Assembly: GCA_914767885.1 (NCBI GenBank)
Contig: CAJZBQ010000062.1
Span: 1,054,001 to 1,118,000 of the forward strand
DNA length: 64,000 nucleotides
Direction: 5' to 3'
Origin: Blepharisma stoltei
Taxonomy: Eukaryota > Ciliophora > Heterotrichea > Heterotrichida > Blepharismidae
In this document: positions 12,593-22,947 of the stretch, piece by piece
How the letters are laid out: each line of letters starts with the position of its first letter
Position numbering within the stretch: position 1 is the stretch's first letter
The notes under the pieces: model-generated
Seen by the model: the letters and a program-made list of their open reading frames with translations, nothing else
Told to the model about the DNA's origin: nothing
Databases searched by the model: none
Position numbers and translations under genes: made by a program

Positions 12593-14349
12593 TTTCCAGG
12601 CTACAATGCTTGCCAATCTCCTTGCGCAACTTGCCAAACAACTACAACTTATTGTCTTACTTGTATAGATACCTTCTTAGAGGCTGATGCCGGTATTTGC
12701 AAATGTAAAGATCCAAATGCTAGCTATGAAGCAAGTGATAATGCATGCGTCTGCAATCCAAAATATTTCGAATCCAATGATATTTGTGCAAGCTGCAATA
12801 CAGAATGTGCTACATGTGATATTATTGCCTCAAATTGCACTTCCTGTGCAGATGGCTATTTTAATCAAGATGACTTGTGCATTGCTTGCTCATCGCCATG
12901 TGCTACATGCTCTGAATCAGCAACTACATGCCTTTCATGTGATGACCCTAACAATATGGTTTTAAGTGGAGGAGTCTGTGGCTGTAAATCCAGCCATGCT
13001 ACATTTGATCCAACCCAAAAAATATGCGTTTGTGACATCGGATACTATTTAGATGCAACCAATATTTGCCAGCCTTGCATTAATCCATGTCAAACTTGTA
13101 TAGGATCAGGCACTGTTTGCGAATCATGCGTGCCTGGCTATTTCCTTGAAAATGGTAACACTGAATGCACAAAATGTGAATCACCATGCGAAACATGTAC
13201 AGGAACAGCTGAAACATGCAATTCCTGTGTAGATCCTATAGACTTAAAACTCGTAGACAATACTTGTGTATGTAACGATAAGGCAACCCTTCATTATTTT
13301 TTTTTTTAAATAAAATAAATTTAATATAAAATTTTAATTTAAAAAAAATATCATGATTTACCTTAAAAATGCGGAATTTAATGTGACTTCGGGATCGTGC
13401 GAATGTGACCCTGGGTTTTATTCAAGTAATAATAACTGTGTTGCTTGTGCAGTAGGCTGTGAAGACTGTGATTCTAAAGGAGATTGCAATGAATGCTCTA
13501 TTGGGTATTATTTAAATAAAAATGAAGTTTGTGTGGCTTGTGCCTCCGGATGTGAGGAATGTGGGTCAGCAACGACTTGTGAGAAATGCATAGATCAGCA
13601 TAATACGAAACTAGCAAATGGTATTTGTACCTGCATAACGGCAAAAGCTACCTTTAACACTGAAGGAATGTGTGAATGTCAAGATGGACTTTTCAATAAT
13701 ACAGAGACAGATACTTGTGTTTCTTGTCCTTCTAATTGCGAAGTATAGCTCTTCTCTTCATTTATATTTCGTAGCTGAAAGGGAGGAATTACTGACAGTT
13801 GCAAAATCAAGTTGACAAGACAATTAATTGTTTCGCACTTTCAATAAGTACCTGACATGCCTGCTAAGGACTGCTTTTGCTAGTTTTAACTTTAAAAACT
13901 AGCCCATTAATTTGCTACTCATTATAATTAAAGAGAGCTAAATGGAGCGCAAAAGTATATGCACATCAGCCAATGAATGTAATCAATGTTGGGATCCTAC
14001 AATGACTAAAAGCGCAACTGGGGCTTGTGCCTGCTCGTTCCAAAATCAATACTTTAATGAAACTACACATTTATGTGAATGTCCAAGCCATCAATATTTG
14101 AATGCAGCTTCTAAACAATGTTCAGCTTGTGGAGAAGGGTGCGATATATGTACTGATGCCAAGACCTGTGAGACTTGCTTTGACCCAGATCATATGACCA
14201 ATAATCAAGATGGAACTTGCAATTGCACAAGTTCTAAACAGGAATTTTCTGAAAAGAATGAAAGGTGTAGAGATACTGATAGTGGAGCTTATGACTTGAC
14301 ATTTACTTGGATCCTTTTGGTGATTTCGATAGCGCTTTCAGCGTTTTAG
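12593..14349 (+). CDS. Second Cys-rich surface protein, 5'-incomplete, with two IESs
   Basis: Segments 12593-13296, 13361-13745 and 13960-14349 join in frame into one Cys-rich protein. It has the same repeat grammar as the gene at 8123 (C-x2-PCATC, CVC.PKYF, SCVDP) and the same closing hydrophobic tail (LTFTWILLVISIALSAF), so it is a tandem paralogue. No start codon or signal peptide can be found: the frame is open only from 12593, in the middle of a repeat unit, after an in-frame TAA. Either the 5' part lies beyond an IES I cannot resolve, or the copy is 5'-truncated and would be a pseudogene or a silent donor for gene conversion. The repeats here are diverged from each other, unlike the homogeneous array of its neighbour. 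TAG-free frame and conserved cysteines argue that it was functional until recently. Confidence 0.7.
13297..13360. other. Inferred IES, 64 bp
   Basis: Poly-T/AT insert between TA 13295-13296 and TA 13359-13360. The gene frame hits TAA inside it. Excision gives ...KATLHYLKNAEFNVTSGSC, restoring the expected Cys spacing. This is one of the clearest short IESs in the window. Confidence 0.85.
13746..13959. other. Inferred IES, 214 bp, with TATAGC-type end
   Basis: Insert after TA 13744-13745, ending at TA 13958-13959. Excision turns GTA-TAG into GTA-TGC and restores NCEVCTSANECNQC. The left end reads TATAGCTCTTC and sequence near the right end reads AAGAGAGCTA, a short imperfect inverted repeat. 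Edges share AGTATA. Confidence 0.85.
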
Positions 14350-15346
14350 AGTAGATAATTAATATTTTTAAGTTAGCTTGTGAGTAATGTAAATTTTGAA
14401 TGAGATGATATGGAAGCAGAAAAAGAATCATGTATCACGGCTATAAAATAAAGGAAGAAAATGCTTCTTTAATGTTCTGGAATATAAGGAAAAGAATTTT
14501 TGTTTTCCATTAAATATTAGAGCTGATAATTTTTTATGTTTTTGGAAACTTGCATATTTTATTTCATCTGCGAATTTATATCAATTTCGTTTGTGCTTTT
14601 CTATTTTGCCTTCTCATAATTGATTTAGTCTTTTGCTCATTTTCTTTGCTAGCTATCTTAGACAGCTCTAAAATTTTTCCAGACTGCTGAATTCCCATAA
14701 AGTTTATGTTATATTGTGAGCCTAAACTTTAAATCCTCTTTCTTGCTTAACTATTGTTTTTGTATGTTTTCTAATATTTTAAATAGCTTCTTATATATTT
14801 TCAATATATTTTCAATATATCTCGTATATTTTCTATCCTTCTTAAGCTTTTCTAATTAAATCATTAGTAATCCTGCCAATTGAAGCAAAAAATCTTTCTC
14901 TTTAGTTTTGTTTTTAAGAATATTTCTTAAATAAAAAAGCTATACGACTTGCTTTCTGAATTTAATTTCTCTGTTTCCCTCATTAATTTTAGCTAAATTG
15001 AGCACGCTTCTTCTAAGCTTGAAGCTTCCAGTCTTTTATTGCTCAAATAGGTCAAATGCACTATGTCTGAAAGAATCGCATACCGCTTCTTCTAAGCTTG
15101 AAGATTCCAGCTCTTTTATTGCTCAAACAGGTCAAATGCTCTATTTCTGAAAGAATCGCATACTATATATTAAATAATTCAAAAATGACTGAATATTTCA
15201 GATATAAGATTTATTAGTTATTCTTTAAGAGCTTTATGAAATCAATTTAAAAATTGATAATTAAAATATTTTTGCTAAGCTTCAAATTGATATATTAAGA
15301 ATTTTCCAGGAACTATATAAATCCATTATTCCAAGAAAATTCAGTC
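14350..15346. other. Intergenic stretch before the tRNA
   Basis: No supported gene on either strand. It contains a 79-bp tandem duplication at 15006-15163. Confidence 0.5.
15006..15163. repeat. 79-bp tandem duplication, two copies
   Basis: GCTTCTTCTAAGCTTGAAG starts a copy at 15006 and again at 15085. Both copies run on through TTATTGCTCAAA and GAAAGAATCGCATAC with only a few differences, so the duplication is recent. No function apparent. Confidence 0.9.
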
Positions 15347-15417
15347 GTCGGTATAGTTTAGTGGTAGAATCTTACGTTGTGGCCGTAAGTACCTGGGCTC
15401 GATTCCCAGTACCGACA
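15347..15417 (+). tRNA. tRNA-His (GTG anticodon)
   Basis: Full cloverleaf: acceptor GTCGGTA pairs with TACCGAC, and the discriminator base is A at 15417. The D arm begins TAGTTTAGTGG (A box), and the anticodon stem TTACG/CGTAA holds loop TTGTGGC with anticodon GTG. The T arm CTGGG-CTCGATT-CCCAG contains the B box. No intron and no encoded CCA, as usual for a nuclear gene. Confidence 0.95.
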
Positions 15418-15419
15418 TC

Positions 15420-15425
15420 TTTTTT
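15420..15425 (+). terminator. RNA polymerase III terminator
   Basis: A run of six T residues three bases after the tRNA-His discriminator, the standard pol III stop signal. Confidence 0.8.
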
Positions 15426-15865
15426 AAATTTTTATTTGCTTATACTTTATCAAGTTCTATAATGAAGAATTAGAGTTCGCTATATTTAATAAGAGACTTC
15501 TTCAAATATTTAATTCTGTAATCAGGGAAAAAAGATTTTATCAATAAAATGCCTTTATAAAGAATAAAGTGATTGAATATATAGCTGCCATTTAGATTTT
15601 AAATGCAAATTAATATAAAAAAGATTTTTAAATAATTCTTTTGAGAACTCCTATAAATTCACGAATAAAATCAGCTTTTGATTAAATTTAATTCATATTT
15701 TACAATAATTTTAATTTTTTAAACTAGTTTTTTGTCTATAATACAATAAATCTTCTTAAAACATATAAGCCAAAACGCTGCGAAAAATAATTATATTAAA
15801 TAAGTCATTTCCTTTTGGATTATATTAATCCTTAGTGCTTCTTCATTTTAATTTTATTTTCGATT

Positions 15866-16718
15866 ATGCTAATAAAAATCTCAAGAAGACTATTTTCAGC
15901 CTCAAAGCTCAATACTGAAATCAATGAATTTTTCAAGGATTTTGACAAAGTAAAAAACCAATACACCCCAAAGCCAAAAATCGCAGCTCCTCCATCTGAA
16001 TGAAATGAAAATCTAAAAGAAGATTGGGATGAATATTTAGAAAGCTGGCATGAGGAAAATCCCTTTAAGCCTAAACCACTCAGATATGAAATTGATGGTC
16101 AAGATCCTCACTATGAGTACCCAGTTCCAAAAGAACGAGATTTTCCTCCAATCCCAGACGCCCCTAGCTTAAAGCATAAAATTTTGCTTCCTCAATTATT
16201 TTACCTCCAAAATCCTGAAACTATAGCTATAGAGCTGATTGGAAAAGTAATCGAGCATCAGTCAAATGCTGGCACTATCTCTGGAATAATTACATGCACT
16301 CAGGTATCCAAAACCTATCAACCTGAAGTAGAAAAACTAGGAATTCTTGGGATGACCCGCAATAAAAAGATCTTATATATATTTGCAGAAGACGATGAAG
16401 GTGAAGAATTCTGTATTTATGTATTATATATTATATTTAATAGAGATTTATATAATAAAGAATATTATGAGGGAAAATCTTATAATAAAGGTATATCCTT
16501 CAGTCAAATTAATAGATGATAATTTTGGGGAAAATGAAAGTGTTACAGGTGCTTTAAAAATAAAGTCATATCATTATAAAAAGACATCAATTTTATATGA
16601 TGCAAATTCTCCAATCAGAATATATGATGAAGGATATAAACCTGCTGAAGTGAAAAATGAATATTATGCAGCTACATTCATTTATAAATTTTACTGTGAT
16701 GAATTTTTTAAAAAATAA
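15866..16718 (+). CDS. Probable mitochondrial protein, weak resemblance to alkyladenine glycosylase N-terminus
   Basis: Segments 15866-16419 and 16496-16718 give 258 residues, in frame. The N-terminus (MLIKISRRLFSASKLNTEI) is basic, lacks acidic residues and looks like a mitochondrial presequence. TGA at 16001-16003 is read as Trp (PSEWNENLKEDW). A middle stretch, LPQLFYLQNPETIAIELIGK, resembles the opening of the MPG (3-methyladenine glycosylase) fold, and LGMTRNKKILYIF also fits in order. However, the catalytic Glu-containing segment expected after GxI is not recognisable (SGIITCTQVS), so an active glycosylase is unlikely. It could equally be a mitochondrial ribosomal or other organelle protein that I do not recognise. 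Call is tentative; the gene itself is well supported by composition and by the IES frame. Confidence 0.65.
16420..16495. other. Inferred IES, about 76 bp
   Basis: Insert between TA 16418-16419 and TA 16494-16495. The upstream frame ends at TGA/TAA inside or just after it, and the downstream frame is shifted by one. Excision gives CIYPSVKLIDDNF. A neighbouring TA pair (16422-16423 with 16492-16493) would also work. Confidence 0.7.
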
Positions 16719-17603
16719 ATAAGCTTTGTAGGAAAAAAATTGAATTATGTTAATTTAAAACAATTTTAGTAACGTTAAAGCCGCTGAAATGGCTTTATCT
16801 TTTCTGTGCATTAAATAAATATTATGATAGAGAAATTCAAGGCAAAAGTAATAATTTATTTTAATTTACAATTCTCTGTAATCAACTCTTATTACAGTTT
16901 TTATTAAAATTAGAGATCATTAGATTATTTTTATTTTTGTTCGAAAAATATAAGAGATTATTCATTGTTGATATGACTAAGTTATTTATTAATTTTAGCA
17001 TATTTTATGTATTCATTGCGTAGATATTAAATGCTGGTGAAGATTTATATCAGGCTAAATGAATAGACTCGCGTTTTTGCTCTATTTATATTTTTTATGA
17101 ATATTCTTAGCAGTTACTTGCTTTATCCTTTATAAAACTCAACCAAAAGCATAAATATATTATGATAAACAAATAATTTTTAAACAAATTTATTTAATTT
17201 AATAAATTAAAATTTTACTTTTTTTTTTCTTATTGGCAGTAAAATCTCCAAAAAATTTACTCGCTTTGTCTTGCAGTGAATCCTCTCAAATAAAAACTTA
17301 GATTCAATAGAAAAATCGTGAATATAATTTTATGGTTAATTACGATTCGGAATATTTCCTCTATTGTCTAAGCCAAAATAAAAAAAAATTAACTCAGCAC
17401 TATGCTTTCAATTAAATTTTATAACATATTTATAATAAAATTTAAATATTTCCAAAGGAGAGTAAACATTTCCTAAATTCCAAAAAATATCCTGGTATAT
17501 AAATTCTCATCCTTAATTAAATGTTTTGAAATGGTATTTTTACCAAGTAATTACCTGTGATTAACATAAAAATATGATAAATTGGATTTATCTAATAAAT
17601 ATA
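16719..17603. other. Intergenic, no gene seen
   Basis: About 0.9 kb, AT-rich, with no coding or RNA feature recognised on either strand. Confidence 0.5.
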
Positions 17604-18047
17604 ATGAACTTTAATTTAATCTCCAAAAAAGAAAGCAAAAATCAGATCAAAATAAGCAAGATAATAGACTCTGATGAGTCAACCCCATCTGCGATAAATT
17701 CAAGCTGTTCTCCAATGAATTTAAGTTGCAATACTTGCTTAAAAAAAATGGGCTATAAAAAGCCAAAACTAGCAAATTTAGATAAAAATATCAGAAAAGT
17801 TCGACATTTTACGTTTTCAAAGGAGTTTACACCTATACTTGACTACCAAAATTCCCATGAAAAATTTTGGGATGCGTCACCAGTTCGCATCCAAAACCCA
17901 AAGTCATTTTCAAGCGCTGCCTATCCAATTTATATCAATTCGGACAATGAACCATTGTCCTCAAATTTAGTTTGCAAAAGCAACACCACTACAAAAATTG
18001 AAGATTTTTCGAATAGAAAAATATATGAAAAATTCAAATTAGATTAA
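17604..18047 (+). CDS. Unknown 147-residue basic protein
   Basis: Open frame from ATG 17604 to TAA 18045-18047. An upstream in-frame start at 17574 would add ten hydrophobic residues, but the ATG at 17604 (MNFNLISKKESKNQ) gives a more typical soluble start. The protein is Ser/Lys/Asn-rich with a central NTCLKKMGYKKPKLANL segment, a basic stretch (IRKVRHFTFSKEF) and low-complexity Ser/Thr near the end. No domain recognised. It is followed by a GC-rich non-coding block and then a separate coiled-coil gene. I tested whether it continues into that gene by IES excision, but every TA pairing leaves TAG in frame, so they are treated as separate. Confidence 0.55.
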   Translation: MNFNLISKKESKNQIKISKIIDSDESTPSAINSSCSPMNLSCNTCLKKMGYKKPKLANLDKNIRKVRHFTFSKEFTPILDYQNSHEKFWDASPVRIQNPKSFSSAAYPIYINSDNEPLSSNLVCKSNTTTKIEDFSNRKIYEKFKLD

Positions 18048-18112
18048 GATTAATTCTTGCGAATCGCTGGGATTTATTCAGACCCTAATATTCACGAGTT
18101 ATTTTAATGCTT

Positions 18113-18490
18113 AAATAGGGCTAGACAGTACCTCCAACTAACACCCTTTTTCTGTCGACGCCTCTAAAAAAATGGTGACGTCAGACAGTCTGTCAGGGAG
18201 ACCACCCTTTAAGCTCTTGATCATTGGCGAGCGATTCAGTCCTGCCTACCATCACAGAGCTTGAAATGTTGCTGAATCGCCCAAATCTCCTTCTTGGCCT
18301 GCCTTATTGTAGACTAAAGATTCTTTCAAGAAGTCCAGAAGGATGTTTCACCTTAGTCTATCGTCTCTGGGTCGAGAAGAAAAGTTTAGCACGATAAAGC
18401 TCACTTCGAAGAACTATTAATGATGAGATTCACCTTTTACGGGCATGAACCACCTTTATTTGGCCTAACTCTGCTTGCCATTTTAACAAT
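18113..18490. repeat. GC-rich block between genes
   Basis: Base composition jumps relative to both flanks, with no open frame. Same general character as the GC-rich inserts in genes at 8904, 43176 and 58525, but here it lies between two genes. Confidence 0.5.
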
Positions 18491-18598
18491 TCTGAAAAAT
18501 TCAAGAAGAACTTTAATACTTCTTTAAAAAAAATTCCAAAAAAAAAATTCATAAAGGTTTAGAAGTAGAACTAATATAAATTTTTATTAAAATAGGAG

Positions 18599-19232
18599 AT
18601 GCCTGAAAAATTGAGCCAAATTGATAAAAATGGAAAAAACTTTACAGTTTATAGTGAAATTTTTAATTTAGTTATAAAAAAAGATAAAGAATTTGGGCTT
18701 CTTTTGACAAAAATTAAAGATGTCTATGATTCCATCATTATTAATCAAGAAAATGAAAAACTAAAACAAAAGCAAGTTGAAGAAAACAAAGAAAAAAATT
18801 TATCAAATGAATATCAACTAATTGAAGAAACAATTAAAGACCTCGAAAATGATAAAATCAATCTCCAAAGCAAGCTAGAATCAAAAGAACTAGAAATTAT
18901 TCTATTTCCCATACCTTACCAATCCTTAAAACAATAAAAAATATTCCAAATCCACCCTAAAACAGTATAAAAATTTACTTCACCAATGCACAATAATTCC
19001 AACCCTCCTTAACGAAAACCAGCACCTAAAATCCCGTCTTTCTGACCTCGAAAAGCACACTCACTTCCCCAGCATCAGCACAAATGAGTCCTTCCACCTT
19101 TCCAAGTCTATTCACGAGAAGCCATCTTTTACCCGTAAAAGCTCCTCAAAAACTCAATTTCCAGTCCTCAATAAAAAATCTACCTACCTCAAGCTGCCCA
19201 ACTTAGAATCCCAAACGAAAATTTCTATATAA
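18599..19232 (+). CDS. Coiled-coil protein, 192 residues
   Basis: Segments 18599-18904 and 18960-19232, in frame. The start ATG 18599 follows an in-frame TAG, so no longer start is possible. Residues about 45-150 form a strongly charged heptad-like coiled coil (EKLKQKQVEENKEKN ... LQSKLESKELEIILKQYKNLL), continuing across the IES junction without a break in register. The tail is Ser/Pro/Lys-rich (HFPSISTNESFHLSKS). No family recognised. It ends 15 bp from the stop of the dynein light chain gene on the other strand, a tight convergent pair. Confidence 0.75.
18905..18959. other. Inferred IES, 55 bp
   Basis: Between TA 18903-18904 and TA 18958-18959. The upstream frame stops at 18935. Excision joins KELEIIL to KQYKNLLHQ, keeping the coiled coil and restoring the frame (55 = 1 mod 3, as needed). 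Confidence 0.85.
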
Positions 19233-19247
19233 TAAATAAATTATCTT

Positions 19248-19592
19248 TTAAAGAGCAATAGCGAATACGTTAATTATGCAATGCATGGTAGCATTTTCCC
19301 ATTTAACCACAATAAATCCGTCAAGTGAAGGGTTCCACAGGCAGGTGGAATTTATATGAAGCGAGCTTGAATTTTTCCTTGTGATCACACAGGTCGCACA
19401 AAACTTAAAACCTTTGTTAAACTCGTGAAGATTTCTAATAATAGATTGCGGGATATTGCTGCACCATGATTCGACTTTGTCTTCTTGGTAAGGGACTTCT
19501 GCTAAGGATTCGTCGACGAGTCTGTTGACGAGTCTTTCAGCTTCTTCTTTCTATATAAAAATTACAAGCTGGGCAAATGGTATACGGCTCAT
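19248..19592 (-). CDS. Tctex-type dynein light chain (DYNLT family)
   Basis: Two exons on the minus strand: 19592-19566 (MSRIPFAQL) and 19550-19248, with a 15-nt intron between them. The 109-residue product has the family's length and signature order: helix-rich N-terminus (KEEAERLVNRLVDESL), the WCSNIPQSIIRNL segment, then FKFCATCVITRKN, SSLHINSTCLWNP, LDGFIVVKWENATMHCIINV and a hydrophobic end FAIAL. It matches the Tctex-1 pattern FKYIVTCVI..KNGAGLH..S.C.WD..TDG...VRWENK.MYCIV.VFGLAI. Known role: light chain of cytoplasmic or axonemal dynein, and of intraflagellar and outer-arm complexes. A scan of simple open frames misses it because of the intron. It converges on the coiled-coil gene with 15 bp between the stops. 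Confidence 0.93.
19551..19565 (-). other. 15-nt intron
   Basis: On the minus strand reads GTAATTTTTATATAG. Removal joins CTT to AAA in frame. Identical in sequence to the intron at 46956-46970 in an unrelated gene. Confidence 0.9.
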
Positions 19593-19724
19593 TTACTTAG
19601 ATATTATTTTATATTAAATTATATAGAAAGAAATTATAAAAAATTAAAAAATATTTATTTATGTCAGCAGGCAGTTAAAAATTAATATAAAATTGTATAT
19701 AAATTATTAAATAACGAATAATAA

Positions 19725-20144
19725 TTATTTTGAGGATTGCGATTTCTTTAATTTTTCTCTGTGCTCTACAGCTCTTAGAGTCTCATGCTTAAAATAAGGA
19801 AAATAGAAACTATGCATCGCCAATTTTTGATGATAAAGCCTCATTTTCGCCCCAACTTCTGTATCAGTGTCTGCAACTGCAAAAGTATCTCTGGAAAACT
19901 GTACACAGGCATGCAAAATTCCTCCAATCCCAACACTTATCATAAAAATCGGCTTCACAGGGTGTGTTGGGTTGTATATCCCAAATCCAGCCCACACAAT
20001 AAAAGGCCCTACAAGGCCTAAATATAGTGACTTTCTGGTCTTGCTAAAATATTCTTTAAAAAAGTTGTCCCATACAAGCTTATGAATTTTTCTTGCGATT
20101 TCGTTTGGGTCTTCTTTATCTTCAAAAATATCCTTTTTGTTCAT
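19725..20144 (-). CDS. Small membrane protein, unknown
   Basis: 139 residues, uninterrupted, starting ATG at 20144. Two hydrophobic segments lie at about residues 41-60 (LYLGLVGPFIVWAGFGIY) and 68-88 (PIFMISVGIGGILHACVQF), separated by NPTHPVK. Both termini are charged, and the tail is basic with KKSQSSK at the end. The hairpin of two membrane spans with a short turn could suit a mitochondrial inner membrane or ER protein, but I do not recognise the family. It diverges from the BSD gene with only about 20 bp between the two start codons, so they share a very short promoter region. Confidence 0.75.
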   Translation of the reverse strand: MNKKDIFEDKEDPNEIARKIHKLVWDNFFKEYFSKTRKSLYLGLVGPFIVWAGFGIYNPTHPVKPIFMISVGIGGILHACVQFSRDTFAVADTDTEVGAKMRLYHQKLAMHSFYFPYFKHETLRAVEHREKLKKSQSSK

Positions 20145-20165
20145 TAATATTATGAGAGGTTTAAT

Positions 20166-20943
20166 ATGCTATTCCTTATAAGTCTATTTTATATCAAAAC
20201 AGGTTTATTTTTATTTTTATTAATAATATTTTCAGCTAAAAAAGCATATATCTTTCGTCAACACAGTCGTAGGAGGCAAAGAAGAAGCCAAAGAAGGCCA
20301 TTTGCTTCTCCCATGGGAAGACTACAAAGAAAAAGCCAAAGAGCTCAATATAAAAGGCAGCATTACTGACGTCCTAAAAGACGCGATTTTAGAAATTTCT
20401 AATAATGAGAAAAATCTTCTGATATTTCGGAGCAACAAAGAGACCAGCTTTTTTGAGTTTAATTTAGACGAAAAAATTGAGGTAATTACTGAGGTGTTGA
20501 AAGTTGATACAAATTTAAGAGAATTGTTCAGAAATTTAGTCCCAAGGTGCACATCAGAAGAGCTGTTTTGGAAAAGCTACTTTTATAATGTAGAAAGGGT
20601 CAAGGAAGAAATTTTGAATAAATTTTCAGGGAAAAAAGGAGACACTGAGCTTGATGATGTACATAAGGAGTTGATGGATGAGTTAGAAAAAGAGCTAAAA
20701 GCTGATATTGAAAAAAAGCCTCTAAGAGCAAGAATTAAAGCAAAAAATGAAGTTCAAGAGCTGAAGGATGAGCTGAGAAAAGCATTGGAAAGGATTGAAA
20801 AATTAGAAGAAAGAGTTAGAAAGCTGGAAGGGGAGGAGAATAAAATTGAGGTTGAAGAGGAGAAAAAAGAAGAAAAGATCGAAGACATGAAGGACATTGA
20901 AGCAGCATTTTTAATTGAGGATGAAAATTTAGAGCCTGAATAA
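20166..20943 (+). CDS. BSD-domain protein with acidic coiled-coil tail
   Basis: Segments 20166-20180 and 20251-20943, 235 residues. The first five codons (MLFLI) are separated from the rest by a 70-bp IES; the joined start reads MLFLISFVNTVVGGKEEA. A BSD-type motif sits near residue 95 (LRELFRNLVPRCTSEELFWKSYFYNVE), with the hallmark FW...YFY. The C-terminal 100 residues are a highly charged coiled coil ending in an acidic run. BSD domains occur in TFIIH p62, synapse-associated proteins and BSDC1-like proteins. The length, a leading helix with GGKEEAKE and the PWE motif ahead of the domain resemble the BSDC1/SYAP type rather than TFIIH. The exact partner is unknown. Confidence 0.8.
20181..20250. 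other. Inferred IES, 70 bp
   Basis: Between TA 20179-20180 and TA 20249-20250 (or each edge two bases earlier). Excision joins MLFLI to SFVNTVV. The second part of the gene has no other start, and an in-frame TAA stands just upstream at about 20224. Confidence 0.8.
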
Positions 20944-21480
20944 GAATTTATTATGAAAATTAAGATTATTTTATAATAAATTAGCTATCTTTTACATGAG
21001 ATTACAAATTTCTCACATTTAGATTATTATTATTATTATTATTATTAAACTAACTTTAATTAAATAGGTCTAAATAATTATGACCAAAATTTTGTAATGA
21101 AGCCTCTAGCCCTTAATTACTATCCTTTTACTGTTTTCGTTACAAAATGGCTCTTTATCTTTAGCCTGCTTGATTATTATCGATTTTAAAATTCTAAACT
21201 AAGCTTCCCGAATTATCAGTTACACTTTTATAAGCTTCACTAAAATCCATGATTTTTTCTGTTCCTAAAAATCACAAATTCCTCCTTCTCTTTCTTCCCG
21301 TTTACCCCATTCTTCTTTCCTCCAAAAATATTATCCCATTTCTAATTAAAATAACCCTTAATTTTCTAAATTATTTTTAAAATAATTTTTATATGGTCAA
21401 GAATACTCAAACTTCTCTTGTTTTAAAAGAATTTTAGCATCATTTATAGATATATCACCATATATTAAACTACGTTCATT
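20944..21480. other. Intergenic with TTA microsatellite and small palindrome
   Basis: Contains a run of (TTA) repeats at about 21026-21049 and a short inverted repeat, ATTTTGTAA facing TTACAAAAT, at about 21091-21150. Pyrimidine-rich sequence at 21260-21330 precedes the PP2C gene. No coding sequence supported. Confidence 0.5.
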
Positions 21481-22499
21481 ATGTTCTCCGAGGTATGCGT
21501 TACAGCCCCAAGCAAAAAGAAAATCCTCAAGCTGAATATCAAAAAAATAAACACGACTTGTCCTAAGAAAAAACTTCCCAAAAAAATTGAAGAAAAACCA
21601 TGAAAAGACCAGCAGACCCATGGCGAATTTTTCTCAATTTCTGCTAAAAAAGGCCCATTCCGTCAAAGAATGGAAGACACTTTCAGCATTTTGCATGACC
21701 CTTCAAAACCGTTTATCGGTTTTGGAGTATTTGATGGCCATTCTGGAATCCAAGCTGCAGTGTATGCATCCCAGCATTTACTCACTAAAATCAGGTCATT
21801 TGAAGAAAGCAGCTTAATTCAAGCCTTTCTTGAAACTGACCGCTGCTTTTGTGAGTCAGCGCAAACTTTAAAAGATGGAACAACCGGATCGATTCCTTCC
21901 TTAGAGAAATTTGATCGATATTTTTTGATAGCGGTGCATTTTTATCAAAAAAACCTTTTTTAAAAATAAAAAAAAAATTAACAAATTTTTATCATGCACA
22001 CGACAAAAAATACGCAATTCCACGAACAACCGCAACTGTAGCTATGATAGAAAATGGCAAAATTTTAGTAGGCAATGTAGGAGACTCAAGGGCAATTTTG
22101 ATTAGTGAAAGCTCTTGTGAATTGCTGACTAAAGACCATGTAGCAAGTGATCTAGAAGAACAAGCCAGGATTGAAAAAGCCGGAGGCTATGTGATACCTG
22201 TAGGAAGGATCCCCAGAGTACAAGGAACCATGGCTATAACAAGAAGCATTGGGGACCAAGGGTTTAAGCAATTCTTGATAGCAGAACCACATGTGATTCA
22301 AAGAGAAATAAAGGAAAGCGACTTGTTTTTGGTATTGGCAAGCGATGGGATTTTTAACAACTGGGATATAGATGGGCTTGGAAATTTCTTGAGGGAAAGA
22401 AAAGATGTAAAAATTGAGCTACTAGCAGAAGCTGTAGCAGAATTCGCAATAAGCAGTGGGAGTAGAGACAATGTCACAGCCATTATCATATTCCCTTAA
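21481..22499 (+). CDS. PP2C-family Ser/Thr phosphatase
   Basis: Segments 21481-21944 and 21992-22499, 323 residues. PP2C motifs are in order: RMED near residue 60, FGVFDGHSG (metal-binding Asp and Gly), TTATVAM, GNVGDSRAIL, LTKDHVASD, AITRSIGD, LVLASDGIFNNWD and SRDNVTAI. All metal-binding aspartates are present, so activity is expected. The motif usually reading SDG-hydrophobic-WD has two extra residues (IFNNWD). TGA at 21600-21602 is read as Trp (EKPWKDQ). The basic Lys-rich N-terminus (about 45 residues) has no domain. Metal-dependent phosphatases of this class dephosphorylate Ser/Thr; the substrate is unknown. A second, N-myristoylated PP2C lies at 45915. Confidence 0.92.
21945..21991. 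other. Inferred IES, 47 bp
   Basis: Flanked by the 9-bp direct repeat TTTTTATCA: TA 21943-21944 and TA 21990-21991 lie inside the two copies. Without excision the frame stops at 21961. Excision gives AVHFYHAHDKKYAIPRTTAT, the normal PP2C order. Confidence 0.9.
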
Positions 22500-22617
22500 A
22501 ATTAAAGCTATTTATTACAATTTTTTTATGAAAAAATTTAAAAATTCAGTATAATTATATATAGATCTTCAATATTTTAAAAATCCAAGATTAAAGGCAA
22601 GGTTACTTGATATTGAT

Positions 22618-22947
22618 ATGGAGTCTGATGAAGAAGACACCACAATGAACATAGAAACAACCCCCAAATTTGTCTCAAAAAAATTCATGTTTTAATGCAT
22701 ATAATCTTATAAAATCCTTTTTGTTTAGTAAATGGAAATGGCTGAGAACAAATGAATAGAAATTGCTGTAAAAACTGCAGAGCTAGAGAAATGGAGAATT
22801 GAGAAAGATGTAAAAGTGCTTTCAAAAAGTCTGGAGTTTTTAAAATCAAGGTATTATAGGCTACAAATGTGCCACAATCCAATAAGAAAACCAATATTGC
22901 TGGCGGAAATTGAGAGTGGAATAGAAGAATATAATGGGGAAGTATAA
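22618..22947 (+). CDS. Small charged protein, structure unresolved
   Basis: Two coding-looking pieces in the same frame: 22618-22692 (MESDEEDTTMNIETTPKFVS...) and 22732-22947 (MEMAENKWIEIAVKTAELEK...NGEV, with TGA as Trp). They are separated by TAA/TAG codons at 22693-22731. The second piece is a clear amphipathic, charged helix followed by YYRLQMCHNPIRKP. A TA-to-TA excision in the right phase always leaves a stop, so this is either two small genes, or one gene joined by an unusual boundary (an ATG triplet repeated at both edges would work). No family recognised. Confidence 0.45.

Noticed and set aside
17604-19232. One gene spanning the 147-residue protein and the coiled-coil protein with the GC-rich block as IES
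   Set aside because: All TA pairings leave an in-frame TAG at 18593; treated as two genes.
22549-22564. 16-nt GT...AG intron before the small gene at 22618
   Set aside because: Has the right look (GTATAATTATATATAG), but splicing it gives a frame that stops after ten codons, so it is not supported.
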